Shown: positions 1 to 7,616, counted from the first letter of the stretch. The stretch is DNA of 56,075 nt from Candidatus Poribacteria bacterium (GCA_022823085.1 JAJDXV010000091.1:1-56075); one strand, 5' to 3'. A program made the numbers and translations. The notes: generated by a model from the sequence alone, not told the origin.

Positions 1-432
1 TTCTCGTATCGGGTTCTCACGGACGCGTATCGTCTGTTTATCAGTATCTTTTGTTTCTCGACGAACCACTTTCGTATATTTGCGAAGACTCCATGTCAGA
101 GAACGCACACGCTTTTTATAGCGGGGAAAACCTTTCTTAGCAGCTCCGTTTTCGCAGCGTTTACGGAAGGCAACAAACGCTTTGTCGTTACGCCGTAAAG
201 CGTGGTTCTGAAAATCTTGAGGCACTTCACGAAAATCGTCATATTTCTCACGAGCGACTGTCAACTTATCTTGCTGCTCGGAGAGCGTTACGAAACGATC
301 TTCAACTTCTTTAGCGACGATCCGATCGTGGCGCGCAGAGTTCTGAAGTTCACAAAGGTGGTCAAACCACTGTAGTAATGTTGTTTCCTGGGTCCGTGTC
401 GGATACACAGGATATTTAAAGGTGCGTCTCAT
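1..432 (-). CDS. tnpB: TnpB (IS200/IS605 OrfB) RNA-guided nuclease, N-terminal part
   Basis: Reading the minus strand from the ATG at 432 gives an open frame of 144 codons that runs off the window start, so only the N-terminal third is visible. The first residues (MRRTFKYPVYPTRTQETTLL, then QWFDHLCELQNSARHDR) match the N-terminal helix-turn-helix/wedge start of OrfB_IS605 proteins, with the usual Y-P-T-x-x-Q-E-x-x-L pattern. About residue 95 onward is the conserved basic stretch (AFRKRCENGAAKKGFPRYK). TnpB family members are transposon-encoded, guide-RNA-directed DNA nucleases of about 370-430 residues; the RuvC-like catalytic part lies outside the window. Upstream are a consensus promoter and an end hairpin. 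No tnpA is visible on this side. Whether the gene is intact cannot be judged. Confidence 0.85.
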   Translation of the reverse strand, partial: MRRTFKYPVYPTRTQETTLLQWFDHLCELQNSARHDRIVAKEVEDRFVTLSEQQDKLTVAREKYDDFREVPQDFQNHALRRNDKAFVAFRKRCENGAAKKGFPRYKKRVRSLTWSLRKYTKVVRRETKDTDKQTIRVRENPIRE

Positions 433-465
433 GGCATATCACGTATCACGCATTTATCCCCTACA

Positions 466-519
466 ACGTGGGAGGCAAGCACGTAGCCGAGAGGCTACGC
501 GTTGTATGCTTGCCAACGT
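466..519 (-). mobile_element. IS605-type left-end hairpin 5' of tnpB
   Basis: An imperfect long hairpin lies between the promoter and the tnpB start. The inner perfect stem is GTAGCC (483-488), loop GAGA, GGCTAC (493-498). The outer stem pairs GCAAGCA (475-481) with TGCTTGC (507-513), and the flanking ACGTGG and CCAACGT extend it. Subterminal hairpins of this kind form the ends of IS200/IS605 elements and are bound by TnpA as single strands. Assignment as the left end rests on position and structure, not on a tested cleavage site. Confidence 0.65.
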
Positions 520-528
520 GATGCTATA

Positions 529-557
529 ATTATACCACATTTTCAGACCAAAGTCAA
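529..557 (-). promoter_or_regulatory. sigma70-type promoter for tnpB
   Basis: On the minus strand TTGACT (557-552) and TATAAT (534-529) are separated by exactly 17 nt, a near-perfect vegetative promoter. Transcription would start near 522, pass through the end hairpin and enter tnpB. The -35 hexamer overlaps one arm of a 10-bp inverted repeat (CAGACCAAAG at 544-553, CTTTGGTCTG at 571-580), which could be an operator. Confidence 0.6.
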
Positions 558-597
558 ATATATTTCAACGCTTTGGTCTGATTCAAAAGAGCGGTTT

Positions 598-632
598 TTC
601 CTCCCAAAGCTAAAGCATTGGGATTCCAAAAC
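598..632 (-). mobile_element. relic of an IS605 right end (minus strand)
   Basis: Read on the minus strand, TCCCAA, TGCTTTAGCT, TTGGGA form a stem (618-623 with 602-607) around the CTTTAG loop core. This core is shared with the three plus-strand right-end candidates near 3770, 4755 and 52125. The following GGAGGA is in the position of the GGGAGTATGTCAA terminus but has decayed. It lies upstream of the tnpB unit, so it probably belongs to an older, mostly lost element. Confidence 0.4.
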
Positions 633-759
633 CGATAATTCTCTTGATGGAATGTCTGTCAGGGCTTCTGTTTTTTTAAATTATACCACAAAAACAGCGA
701 ATATGCCGTTAAAAAATAGCAGCATGATCCTATTGAGGTCTCAGTTCTCTAAATATCTT

Positions 760-909
760 AGGACTTACGCATTTTTGAATGTAAACTGTTCTGTGAGATG
801 AAGTTTTCTGAAAACACAGCGTTCCTGTACCACAATCTAACAGATTTGCGGCGTACTCGCCCAGATGCGACGTGCATCGTGGTACAAAAGAGCGGCATGC
901 GTAAGTCCT
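760..909 (+). mobile_element. MITE-like element, copy 1 (150 bp, long form)
   Basis: The element is bounded by AGGACTTACGCA and its exact inverse TGCGTAAGTCCT. It is one of six copies in this window (others start at 18669, 25245, 31492, 32634 and 36195), all in the same orientation. The long form carries about 32 extra bases (from GCGGCGTACTCGCCCAGATG) inside the central palindrome, shared only with the copy at 18669. No coding capacity. The size, terminal inverted repeats and lack of an ORF fit a non-autonomous element; its transposase is not in the window. Confidence 0.8.
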
Positions 910-974
910 GTATCTTTTAGGAAAGGCGCGTTAGGTGGTTAATACATCAAGGAAAAGGCGAGTACAATAAATGG

Positions 975-2429
975 CTACGCTTCGGTTTCCGTTTCCACTT
1001 CATTATCATGCATAATCTCTTGGAGACCTGTTGCCATACGGAAGGCAACGATGCAAATGCCGATTGAGAGTGCGAACAGCCACTGATAACCGATACGTGG
1101 CGCGAGGATTCCACCTAACACCGGTGCGAAACTCACAGGCATGAGTATCGTGTTCATAAACCCGATGTAAGTGGGGCGGCTTCGTGGTGGTGCGATATTC
1201 AACATGTATGCCATAAAGCCGACCATCATACCGTTGCCCAGGATGCCGCCGACGATGAAAATCATCAAAAATGCAGGCATCTGTAACGAAACCGGTAATA
1301 TACCTGAAGAAAAAGCGAGCAGTGGCGGGATGCCCATCATACCTGCCGTGATAATCAACACCCATCGCACGCCATACTTTTCGCCCACATATCCCCACAT
1401 CGTATTTGAAACCACACCGCTGAGCGCGGAGCTGACGATAAAGAAACCGATCGTTGCATCTGAAAATCCGAGTTGGTTTAGGGCGTAGGGCATGTAGAAC
1501 GGGGTCGCCATGCCAGAGAAGTGTGCAAAAACACGGAAGAGGATGAACCGTCGATAATTTGGGTCTGTGCGAAGGAAGTGCGGTCCCTGCTTTAAATGTT
1601 CGGAGATCGGTTGTCGGTTCGGTTGAACAGGATGAATCGGTTCACGGACACCCAAAAAACTGATGAACGAAAGGAACGCTGCAGTCACGGAACAGATAAA
1701 AAGAAAGGCGTAGTTGTAGGGGAAACCGAGATCTGTCTCGACATTACAGATGGTGCCGATAAAGTACATAGTGAACGATTTGAACGCTTGTGTGATACCG
1801 CCGAGGATACCGGTAAATTCGGATGCGTCTCCGAGGACGGCGCGCACGAGGAATCCGACCCAGATAGCGAAAAAACCGCCGTAGAGTTGTCGGAGACTGA
1901 AGAAACGGGCGCGGCGCTGCGGTTCTATCGCCTTAGAGACGATGTCCATGTATGGGAGCGTCGAAACCCCCATTGCTGACGAAGATAAGAAATAGAGTCC
2001 GAGGAAACAGCCCGCGAGCAGCATCGCGTTTTTCTCACCGATTGCAATGGTGCAGAAAAAGATGGCAAGCCATGCTAAAACACGGATGCTCATACCGAGT
2101 GCGTAGAACGGCATTTTACGCGGGCGGTGTTCAAGTAGGTTGGACATCAACAATTGCGGCCACATCCAGCCTGCTGTCATCATTGACCCAGTTAACCCTA
2201 CAAGGAGATCGGAATTGCTTAATTTATGGATAAAAGCGGGCAGTACGGTCGATGAATCCGCGAATGCGAGGTTAATACGCATGAAGGTGCCTTGAAGCAG
2301 CGCAAATCGGAAGTTTCGCCGTTGGATTTTTAATTTTCCTTGCGTTTTTTTTAATTTACCTTGCGGTTCGGTCAGGTTGCTCTGATTGATGAGTTCAATT
2401 TCCGTAGTTTCGCCTTGAACGTTGTTCAA
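975..2429 (-). CDS. Major facilitator superfamily transporter
   Basis: A 484-residue polytopic membrane protein with about twelve hydrophobic segments from residue 43 on. It has an MFS-like central loop (about 265-290: REPIHPVQPNRQPISEHLKQ) between the two six-helix halves. MFS carriers move small solutes through the inner membrane; the substrate cannot be read from the sequence. The start is uncertain. The frame opens at a TTG at 2429, and residues 1-35 (with two PQGKLK/TQGKLK units) are encoded by the dispersed 5' repeat rather than by transporter sequence. The first ATG is codon 50, already inside the first helix. A start near residues 33-43 on a rare codon, or a real repeat-derived extension, are both possible. 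Nearest neighbours are unrelated and divergent. Confidence 0.85.
   Translation of the reverse strand: MNNVQGETTEIELINQSNLTEPQGKLKKTQGKLKIQRRNFRFALLQGTFMRINLAFADSSTVLPAFIHKLSNSDLLVGLTGSMMTAGWMWPQLLMSNLLEHRPRKMPFYALGMSIRVLAWLAIFFCTIAIGEKNAMLLAGCFLGLYFLSSSAMGVSTLPYMDIVSKAIEPQRRARFFSLRQLYGGFFAIWVGFLVRAVLGDASEFTGILGGITQAFKSFTMYFIGTICNVETDLGFPYNYAFLFICSVTAAFLSFISFLGVREPIHPVQPNRQPISEHLKQGPHFLRTDPNYRRFILFRVFAHFSGMATPFYMPYALNQLGFSDATIGFFIVSSALSGVVSNTMWGYVGEKYGVRWVLIITAGMMGIPPLLAFSSGILPVSLQMPAFLMIFIVGGILGNGMMVGFMAYMLNIAPPRSRPTYIGFMNTILMPVSFAPVLGGILAPRIGYQWLFALSIGICIVAFRMATGLQEIMHDNEVETETEA
2326..2420 (-). repeat. 5'-end repeat (SD-carrying), copy at MFS gene
   Basis: Minus-strand copy of the ~88-bp repeat also found at 7468-7556, 9686-9796, 9797-9885 and 17965-18052. 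It keeps the GGCGAAACTACGGAAA block and the ACCGAACCGCAAGGTAAATT end, followed by a second, partial ACGCAAGGAAAATTAAAAA. A further fragment (ACCCAACCGCAAAGTAAA on the minus strand) lies near 2450-2475. Here the repeat is open and in frame with the transporter. Confidence 0.7.
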
Positions 2430-2571
2430 GGCTATGTTTTTGTTTTTTTACTTTGCGGTTGGGTAAGATTTACTTAAAGTTTATACAAAACATGCAAAAT
2501 TCTGTCCTTTATCTTAAGACACAATTTTCGGAATTAGGTTGAATTGAAATTTCAACTGTGACAAAAATTCC

Positions 2572-2600
2572 TTTACACTGCACCGGGGTTGTGGTAAATT
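2572..2600 (+). promoter_or_regulatory. candidate promoter for Gfo/Idh gene
   Basis: TTTACA (2572-2577) and TAAATT (2595-2600) are 17 nt apart, about 50 nt before the start codon. An AAAGGA ribosome-binding site lies at about 2640-2645. The match is moderate and the call rests on spacing and position. Confidence 0.4.
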
Positions 2601-2653
2601 AGGGATAAATTTTTATTTTTGCTGACAACCGAAAGCGAAAAAAGGAAACAGAT

Positions 2654-3601
2654 ATGGAACCTCTTCGGATAGGATTTCTCGGTGCCGGCGGTTTCGCACG
2701 GCACACTATTTATCCCGCACTTCATCTCGCCCCCGTGGCATTGCAAGCCGTTTGTGATGCCGACGAAGACCGTGCTAAGGCTGCTGCCGGTAAATTCGGT
2801 ACAGGTCGATACTACACTGATCGGCACGAAATGTTTGAAAAAGAAGACCTCGAAGCCGTTATTATCTCTATGGGACCTGATCCGAGGCAGCCGCTTGTGC
2901 TTGAAACGCTCGCGGCGGGGTATCATGTGTTCACACCGAAACCGCCGGCACCCTCCCTTGAAGAGACGATCACTTTGGCAGAAACCGCAGAGAAACACGG
3001 TAAGACACTCATGGTGAACTTCCAGCGGCGTTTCAGTCAAGGCGTACGTCAAGCAAGAGCGATTATGCAGACCGAATCTTTCGGCACCCTCACCCAACTT
3101 TTCTGCTCGTTCTGTAGTGGAAAATACCCGACGGTCAAGAGTTACCTCCTCGATTTCGCCATCCATCATTTCGATCTGGCGAGACACATCGCCGGTGCTG
3201 ATGTTAAAGAACTGTGCGTGTTTCACAACGAGGTCGATGGACAAGGTGCGTTTGCTGTCGGCGTAGAATATACCAACGGTGCAGTGGGCAGCCTACAATT
3301 GACGAGTCAACGGTTGTGGCGGCGTAACTATGACTACATCGAAATCACTGGGCAACACGAATACATCGTTTTAGACGGGTTGTGGGGTGCACAGCATTTC
3401 ACGGAATCTGGGAACACTTTTACCTCTAATTTCTCCGATGAACGTAACGGCGAGCTGACCGGCGACGGTATCAGTCTGACGGAGTTTGTCAACGCGATTC
3501 GTGAGGATCGGGAACCGGTATCAAGTATCCAAGACTGCGTTGGCACGATGCGGTTCTATGATGCCGTGCTTCAACGGAAAAAAGGCGTTATTAGCCTTTA
3601 G
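2654..3601 (+). CDS. Gfo/Idh/MocA-family oxidoreductase
   Basis: A 315-residue protein starting at an ATG with AAAGGA upstream. Residues 5-30 form the Rossmann NAD(P)-binding start (IGFLGAGGFARH). Around residues 96-100 the family's E-K-P lysine motif appears as TPKPPAP, so the glutamate is replaced. Residues near 172-176 (HHFDLARH) supply the usual catalytic-region histidine and aspartate. These cytosolic enzymes oxidise or reduce sugars, inositols and related polyols; the substrate is unknown. Length is at the short end for the family (about 320-390). It stands alone between divergent genes. A second, only distantly similar member is at 45503-46504. Confidence 0.9.
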   Translation: MEPLRIGFLGAGGFARHTIYPALHLAPVALQAVCDADEDRAKAAAGKFGTGRYYTDRHEMFEKEDLEAVIISMGPDPRQPLVLETLAAGYHVFTPKPPAPSLEETITLAETAEKHGKTLMVNFQRRFSQGVRQARAIMQTESFGTLTQLFCSFCSGKYPTVKSYLLDFAIHHFDLARHIAGADVKELCVFHNEVDGQGAFAVGVEYTNGAVGSLQLTSQRLWRRNYDYIEITGQHEYIVLDGLWGAQHFTESGNTFTSNFSDERNGELTGDGISLTEFVNAIREDREPVSSIQDCVGTMRFYDAVLQRKKGVISL

Positions 3602-3628
3602 TTATGCAACGAGAAACGGGCTATTACA

Positions 3629-3795
3629 ACAGGCTTGTAGGGGTTAGTCCCTTATAAGCCTCCGCAATACTTGACTTCAATCCAAACTGGCTTAACACTT
3701 GATTGAACTCAGTGATGTACAACATAACTTGGCGAACTAAGTTTCAGCGGTGGGTTTCTTGAGAATTCCCTTACTTTAGCGAGGGAGTATGTCAA
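3629..3795 (+). mobile_element. non-autonomous IS605-like element (PATE-like) with guide-RNA-type right end
   Basis: The left side has a hairpin (GGCTTGTAGGG, loop GTTAG, then CCCTTATAAGCC, about 3629-3658). The right side has TCCCT (3767-3771), CTTTAG, AGGGA (3782-3786), then GTATGTCAA ending at 3795. This right end matches those at 4752-4780 and 52125-52155. The inner part shares words with the 4610-4780 relic (CAATC-x-AAAC, GCTTAA). In IS605 elements the terminal CTTTAG hairpin plus TGTCAA is both the right end and the 3' end of the TnpB guide scaffold. No ORF is inside. Element limits are inferred. Confidence 0.5.
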
Positions 3796-3920
3796 AGTAG
3801 GCGATTTCTGTGCCTTTTTTTCATAAACTTCTTCTTGATTTCTTTTTTTTCTTATGTTTTAATGTTGCAAGTTGACACTTGTTTGTGAATATGGTTAACT
3901 ATATGCGAAGGGAGTCCATT

Positions 3921-4232
3921 ATGGAAGACAGATTATACGAAGATAACATTGCTTCGAGTTTTGACAACTATCTGCATCAAAAAGACCTACAATATAGTCG
4001 TGAGTTATCTGAAGTAAGATCCCACTTAGAAGAACGCGTAAAAGAAGTAAAAACAGATCTTGAAAAAGACATTCAGAATGTTCAGCAAAACCTTCAGAGA
4101 GTTGAGGACAACCTCAAAAACGACCTCCGGGACAGAATATCAGATTTAAGGTGGTTTATAGGTATCTTTGTTACCAGCGGAATTGCTATCACTGGTATTA
4201 TTGTCACACTACTTGTTAAGTTTCTCAATTAA
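3921..4232 (+). CDS. Small coiled-coil, tail-anchored protein
   Basis: 103 residues from the ATG at 3921, preceded by GGGAG at proper spacing; an upstream in-frame ATG has no such site. Residues 15-80 are highly charged with heptad-like spacing (HLEERVKEVKTDLEKD, then VQQNLQRVEDNLKNDL) and predict a long coiled coil. Residues 81-101 (WFIGIFVTSGIAITGIIVTL) are a single C-terminal membrane helix. This layout is common in small bacterial membrane-tethered coiled-coil proteins of unknown role. It is followed after 15 nt by another small gene, so the pair is probably cotranscribed. No function assigned. Confidence 0.7.
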   Translation: MEDRLYEDNIASSFDNYLHQKDLQYSRELSEVRSHLEERVKEVKTDLEKDIQNVQQNLQRVEDNLKNDLRDRISDLRWFIGIFVTSGIAITGIIVTLLVKFLN

Positions 4233-4247
4233 CAAAGGGGATTAACT

Positions 4248-4550
4248 ATGGCAGAAAAAGCCCCAGGATTTGAAGCATACACGCCATCTCGTTTAGAGTG
4301 GTTAACAACGCTACTAAATTCATTCGTTCAGTTCACCAATTCGAGGTTGGGCTCTTCTGTTAATTACCTATATCTACCACAAAACGATGGCAAGACTATT
4401 GTTTTGTATGTTAGACATGTTTCAGATATGGATGAAGAGCGAGTAACTGATCTTGGGAATAAGGGAAAAGAATTAGCTCTTGACATGGCACGATCCTACA
4501 AATGGGACTCATGGCTTAATGTTGAAATTAGATTTGAACCCTATGGATAG
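4248..4550 (+). CDS. Hypothetical protein, 100 aa
   Basis: A soluble 100-residue protein with an AAAGGGG ribosome-binding site 7 nt before the ATG. It has no signal peptide, membrane helix or recognised motif. The composition is normal for a folded protein, with alternating hydrophobic strands near VNYLYLP, TIVLYVRHVS and WLNVEIRFEP and a central helix (DLGNKGKELALDMARSY). It follows the coiled-coil gene by 15 nt and may work with it. Function unknown. Confidence 0.65.
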   Translation: MAEKAPGFEAYTPSRLEWLTTLLNSFVQFTNSRLGSSVNYLYLPQNDGKTIVLYVRHVSDMDEERVTDLGNKGKELALDMARSYKWDSWLNVEIRFEPYG

Positions 4551-4609
4551 ATAGATGCCCAACAAACTGGCACACGTTACACTGCTGTGGGTAACCTATC
4601 CTAAACCCC

Positions 4610-4780
4610 TGATCCTACTATTTTTCCCCAATTCCAATCGAAACAAGCTTAAGACCTGACAAGCGACATTGGTGCAGGAGATGTAAGACTTACAATAGCG
4701 AGCAATCTCTGTTGATCCCACAATCTCCCTGTGCGGATGGTTTTTTAAAAATCCTCCTACTTTAGCGAGGAGTATGTCAA
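4610..4780 (+). mobile_element. IS605-type right-end / guide-scaffold relic
   Basis: The right terminus has TCCTC (4752-4756), CTTTAG, GAGGA (4767-4771), then GTATGTCAA ending at 4780, the same pattern as at 3767-3795. Upstream about 140 nt show partial similarity to that element (CCAATCGAAACAAGCTTAAG versus CCAAACTGGCTTAACACTTG). A weak GTTAC/GTAAC hairpin near 4575-4600 could be a left end. No ORF. The TGTCAA end overlaps the last codon of the minus-strand dehydrogenase gene and supplies its TGA stop. Confidence 0.5.
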
Positions 4781-6237
4781 GTAGTCTCCATGTTAATGCT
4801 TTCCAATACCCCAAGACACGTCTCGCCGTTAACCAGCCGATGATAATATCGCCCAACCCGTTCCATGAAGTCTTGGTTCTTATTCAAACCGGTCGGTGAT
4901 GTTGCCCCAGCGGGTGACCACAGGGCTGCATTTGAGAAAATAGACGCAATCCGTCCTTCCACATCTATTTGACTCGCGCCAAACGATCCTCTCAGAATAT
5001 CTTGTATCGTCCGGTCAGGGTCTCGGATTTCATACGCTGTAGCAGTATCGGTGATACCTCTGTAGTCATCAAGAGACGAGATTGCATGTGGCGTTAAAAA
5101 CCGAAGTACGGTTGCGAAGGAATAGGCGAAATCGGATTTGAAAAGTTCTGTGCTGGCATCGTAGTTCGGTGAACGGACGATATCGGCGGCGCGTTCGCGG
5201 AGTTTCACGGTCTCAATGATGTTAATCCGTGCGTTGTCGTCTTTGACACGGCGGATACGGTCAACGAATTCCAGCGTGTATGCTTGCGCGCTTTTACCGG
5301 GGATTGGGATATCTGCTTCCACGATCTTCGCATACCCGTTCATCAGGCGTTCCAGATGCGGTGCAAATGTTGGGTGTGAGGCTGCTTCGTTAACATATTC
5401 AATGCCGGAGAGTGTACCCTTATGTGTAATCCCGGGTACATGAACAGAATTCACCAAAAGGAGTTTCCAGTCATGATACGGCTCAATGCTCTCTTGACTC
5501 ACAATAACGCCGGAGTCTTGAAGTTCACCGAACGGGACGCGTAACATATCGTTTAAATCTTCGAGAATAAGCGGTGTTGCTGGCATTGCCTCCGCATACG
5601 TTACCAATTCATCTGGCATCTCAATTTGTGCGCGTGCAGCCGCTTTAATTTCATCAGGAACAGCGTAGACCTGTGGCACGAGTCGGTCGCCCATTTCGTT
5701 CAGGAAACCGACGCTTGTTCCTAACCACGTTGCGTAATCATCACTCCGTCTCGGATACGCGTTGCATAGAATATCGCGGATCACATCGGCGTTATTTCGG
5801 AGGTTATCGGTATTGATGACACAGAGAGTCGCGTCTGCCCCGTGGTGACAAAAGTAGCGGTAGAGGGTCTCATCTAACACATCCATCGCCAGTTCACCTT
5901 TAGCGATCCCGGCTTCTGTTACGCCGATAAGGATAAGATCAAGCGGATTCTCGGTTTGCGTATAGAACAGCTCACGACCGGTTTCTGTCGCGAGTGTTGT
6001 CGCGCCGACGACACTTGAAACTTGTTGGATGTCGTGGACACCCCCTAAGTCAAACGTGACGACATGGTATATTCCGTTCTGTTGGTTAAAGGTATCGGCT
6101 TTTTCAGTGCCGCGAGGCTGCCCGACGAAGATACCGCCGTTGTAGAGGTTCCGTTCGTTGAGGATATGGACGAATTCGTGGGTCAAGGCGCGCTGTAAGC
6201 CGCCTGCACCGATGGCAAGTATTTTGATTGGGCGCAT
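4777..6237 (-). CDS. Mannitol dehydrogenase-family oxidoreductase (UxaB/MtlD-like)
   Basis: 486 residues from the ATG at 6237, chosen because AAAGGAG lies just upstream; a longer frame exists without support. The N-terminus (MRPIKILAIGAGGLQRALTH) is the Rossmann NAD-binding start. About residue 277 the family signature K-x4-N-x2-H is present as KLLLVNSVH, the catalytic lysine, asparagine and histidine of polyol-specific long-chain dehydrogenases. Members interconvert hexuronate or hexose and polyol, for example tagaturonate reductase or mannitol-2-dehydrogenase, in the cytosol. Total length fits UxaB (about 480). The exact substrate is open. The stop codon lies in the end of a mobile-element relic, so the last residues may not be native. 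Confidence 0.82.
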   Translation of the reverse strand: MRPIKILAIGAGGLQRALTHEFVHILNERNLYNGGIFVGQPRGTEKADTFNQQNGIYHVVTFDLGGVHDIQQVSSVVGATTLATETGRELFYTQTENPLDLILIGVTEAGIAKGELAMDVLDETLYRYFCHHGADATLCVINTDNLRNNADVIRDILCNAYPRRSDDYATWLGTSVGFLNEMGDRLVPQVYAVPDEIKAAARAQIEMPDELVTYAEAMPATPLILEDLNDMLRVPFGELQDSGVIVSQESIEPYHDWKLLLVNSVHVPGITHKGTLSGIEYVNEAASHPTFAPHLERLMNGYAKIVEADIPIPGKSAQAYTLEFVDRIRRVKDDNARINIIETVKLRERAADIVRSPNYDASTELFKSDFAYSFATVLRFLTPHAISSLDDYRGITDTATAYEIRDPDRTIQDILRGSFGASQIDVEGRIASIFSNAALWSPAGATSPTGLNKNQDFMERVGRYYHRLVNGETCLGVLESINMETT

Positions 6238-6317
6238 TTTTGTTCTCCTTTGGCTGGTATGATTACGATTCATAAAAAGGGTGAGACCTACGCGGCACAA
6301 CCTAACAGGAAACCGTG

Positions 6318-7523
6318 CTACGAATTCCCTTTTTTTAAAATGTCAGTATAGAGGCTTAAATAAGCGTCGGCGATGTGTTTCCAATCGTAGGGTTTGACGC
6401 GTTCAGTGCTTGCCTTGCCCATTTCAATGCGCGCTTCACCCGCGTCAATCAATTTAACGAGACAGTGCGCAAGCCCATCAACATCTCCTGGATTAAACAG
6501 GGCACCGTTAACGCCTTCTGCCACAAGTTCATCAATACCTTGAACACGACTGGCAACGATGGGCAAACCTGTCCCCATCGCTTCTAAAACAACGAGCGGC
6601 ATCCCTTCCGCGAGTGAGGGTAAGATGAACAGATTTGCGTCCCGATATTTTTGTGGCAATTCGGCATACGGCACTGAACCCGAAAAGTGGATGTGTGAGG
6701 CTACGCCGAGGCTTTCTGCTAAATTCACAAGTTCCTGCTGATAGGGTCCATCGCCGACGATTTCAATTTCAAAGTTGTGTGTCGCTTTTTCAATAATCTC
6801 AGGCAGCGCGCGGATGAGAAATTGGAAGCCTTTGCGCGGGATAAGCCTCCCAATCGTGAGGATCCGGACTTTTTCCGGAGAGGCATCGCGTTTGACGGGT
6901 TCAAATCGTCCTAAGTCTAAACCGTCAGGAATCACATCTATCTTTATATCTGTATCCGTTTCCTGCGCCAGTTCGCGTAGACCGTCGCTACAAGCGACAA
7001 CTCTTGCGGCACCGCCCCAAATAGAACGGATCATCGGTTTTAACAATAGGTATAACCAGCGATAGTAGGGTGGATCGGGATTGCGGCTCGGCACGTCGCG
7101 TCCCCCCAGAAATACGATGTATGGCACATTGCGGAATTTTCTTAGAAGATATGCACCCCCTCCGGCAGGAATCCCAAAAAAGACCTGGACGATATCGGGT
7201 TGAAACTTTTTCGCAAACTGTAACCCATAGAGACTCGAACTGACGGCGTAGGTTAGCATTTCATGTACGGCACAGACATCAGGACTTTTCCGAAGTGCAC
7301 GCACGCGGTGGACATGAAAGCCTTCTACCTCCTCATCCTTGGGACAATCACGAAACTGGGAAGTCATCAGATGTACATCGTGTCCGGCTGCTGCGAAGTG
7401 TTTGCCTAAAAAGTAACTGACCCAACCGCCGCCGCCGCCGATCGGCGGGAATTCGTGATTAAACATCAATATTTTTAATTTACCTTGCGGCTCGGTAAGG
7501 TGAATTGAAGGTTTAATGCTCAT
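6318..7523 (-). CDS. GT4-family glycosyltransferase
   Basis: About 380-400 residues with the GT-B fold of family 4. The N-terminal core begins LMFNHEFPPIGGGG and holds the glycine-rich acceptor-side loop. A nucleotide-sugar domain starts near VRILTIGRLIPRKGFQFLI. The E-x7-E donor motif follows as EGMPLVVLEAMG, about residue 310. Such enzymes transfer a sugar from a nucleotide donor to a glycan or lipid acceptor at the inner membrane face. The start is unsettled: the frame continues upstream into the dispersed 5' repeat. An ATG at 7523 and a GTG at 7544 lie inside the repeat, while relatives suggest a start at the TTG/ATG at 7469/7466. The repeat supplies AAGG 13-16 nt before those. Confidence 0.85.
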   Translation of the reverse strand: MSIKPSIHLTEPQGKLKILMFNHEFPPIGGGGGWVSYFLGKHFAAAGHDVHLMTSQFRDCPKDEEVEGFHVHRVRALRKSPDVCAVHEMLTYAVSSSLYGLQFAKKFQPDIVQVFFGIPAGGGAYLLRKFRNVPYIVFLGGRDVPSRNPDPPYYRWLYLLLKPMIRSIWGGAARVVACSDGLRELAQETDTDIKIDVIPDGLDLGRFEPVKRDASPEKVRILTIGRLIPRKGFQFLIRALPEIIEKATHNFEIEIVGDGPYQQELVNLAESLGVASHIHFSGSVPYAELPQKYRDANLFILPSLAEGMPLVVLEAMGTGLPIVASRVQGIDELVAEGVNGALFNPGDVDGLAHCLVKLIDAGEARIEMGKASTERVKPYDWKHIADAYLSLYTDILKKGNS

Positions 7524-7556
7524 TTCCGTAGATCCGCCTTCCACTTCGTTTCAGGC
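7468..7556 (-). repeat. 5'-end repeat (SD-carrying), copy at GT4 gene
   Basis: A full ~88-bp minus-strand copy. It starts GTAGCCTGAAACGAAGTGGA, has TCTACGGAAATGAGC in the middle, and ends ACCGAGCCGCAAGGTAAATT directly against the conserved start of the glycosyltransferase. Read in the gene's frame it encodes the L-T-E-P-Q-G-K-L-K stretch also seen at the MFS transporter N-terminus. Confidence 0.8.
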
Positions 7557-7616
7557 TACAATAGTTAACAATTAACAGTTACAAGTAAGAGAGATTTCTT
7601 AACTTACCACTTATAA

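Noticed and set aside
2573..3244. 223-residue minus-strand frame opposite the Gfo/Idh gene
   Set aside because: The plus-strand frame has clear family motifs and a proper start; the antisense frame has Cys/His/Arg-rich composition without motifs.
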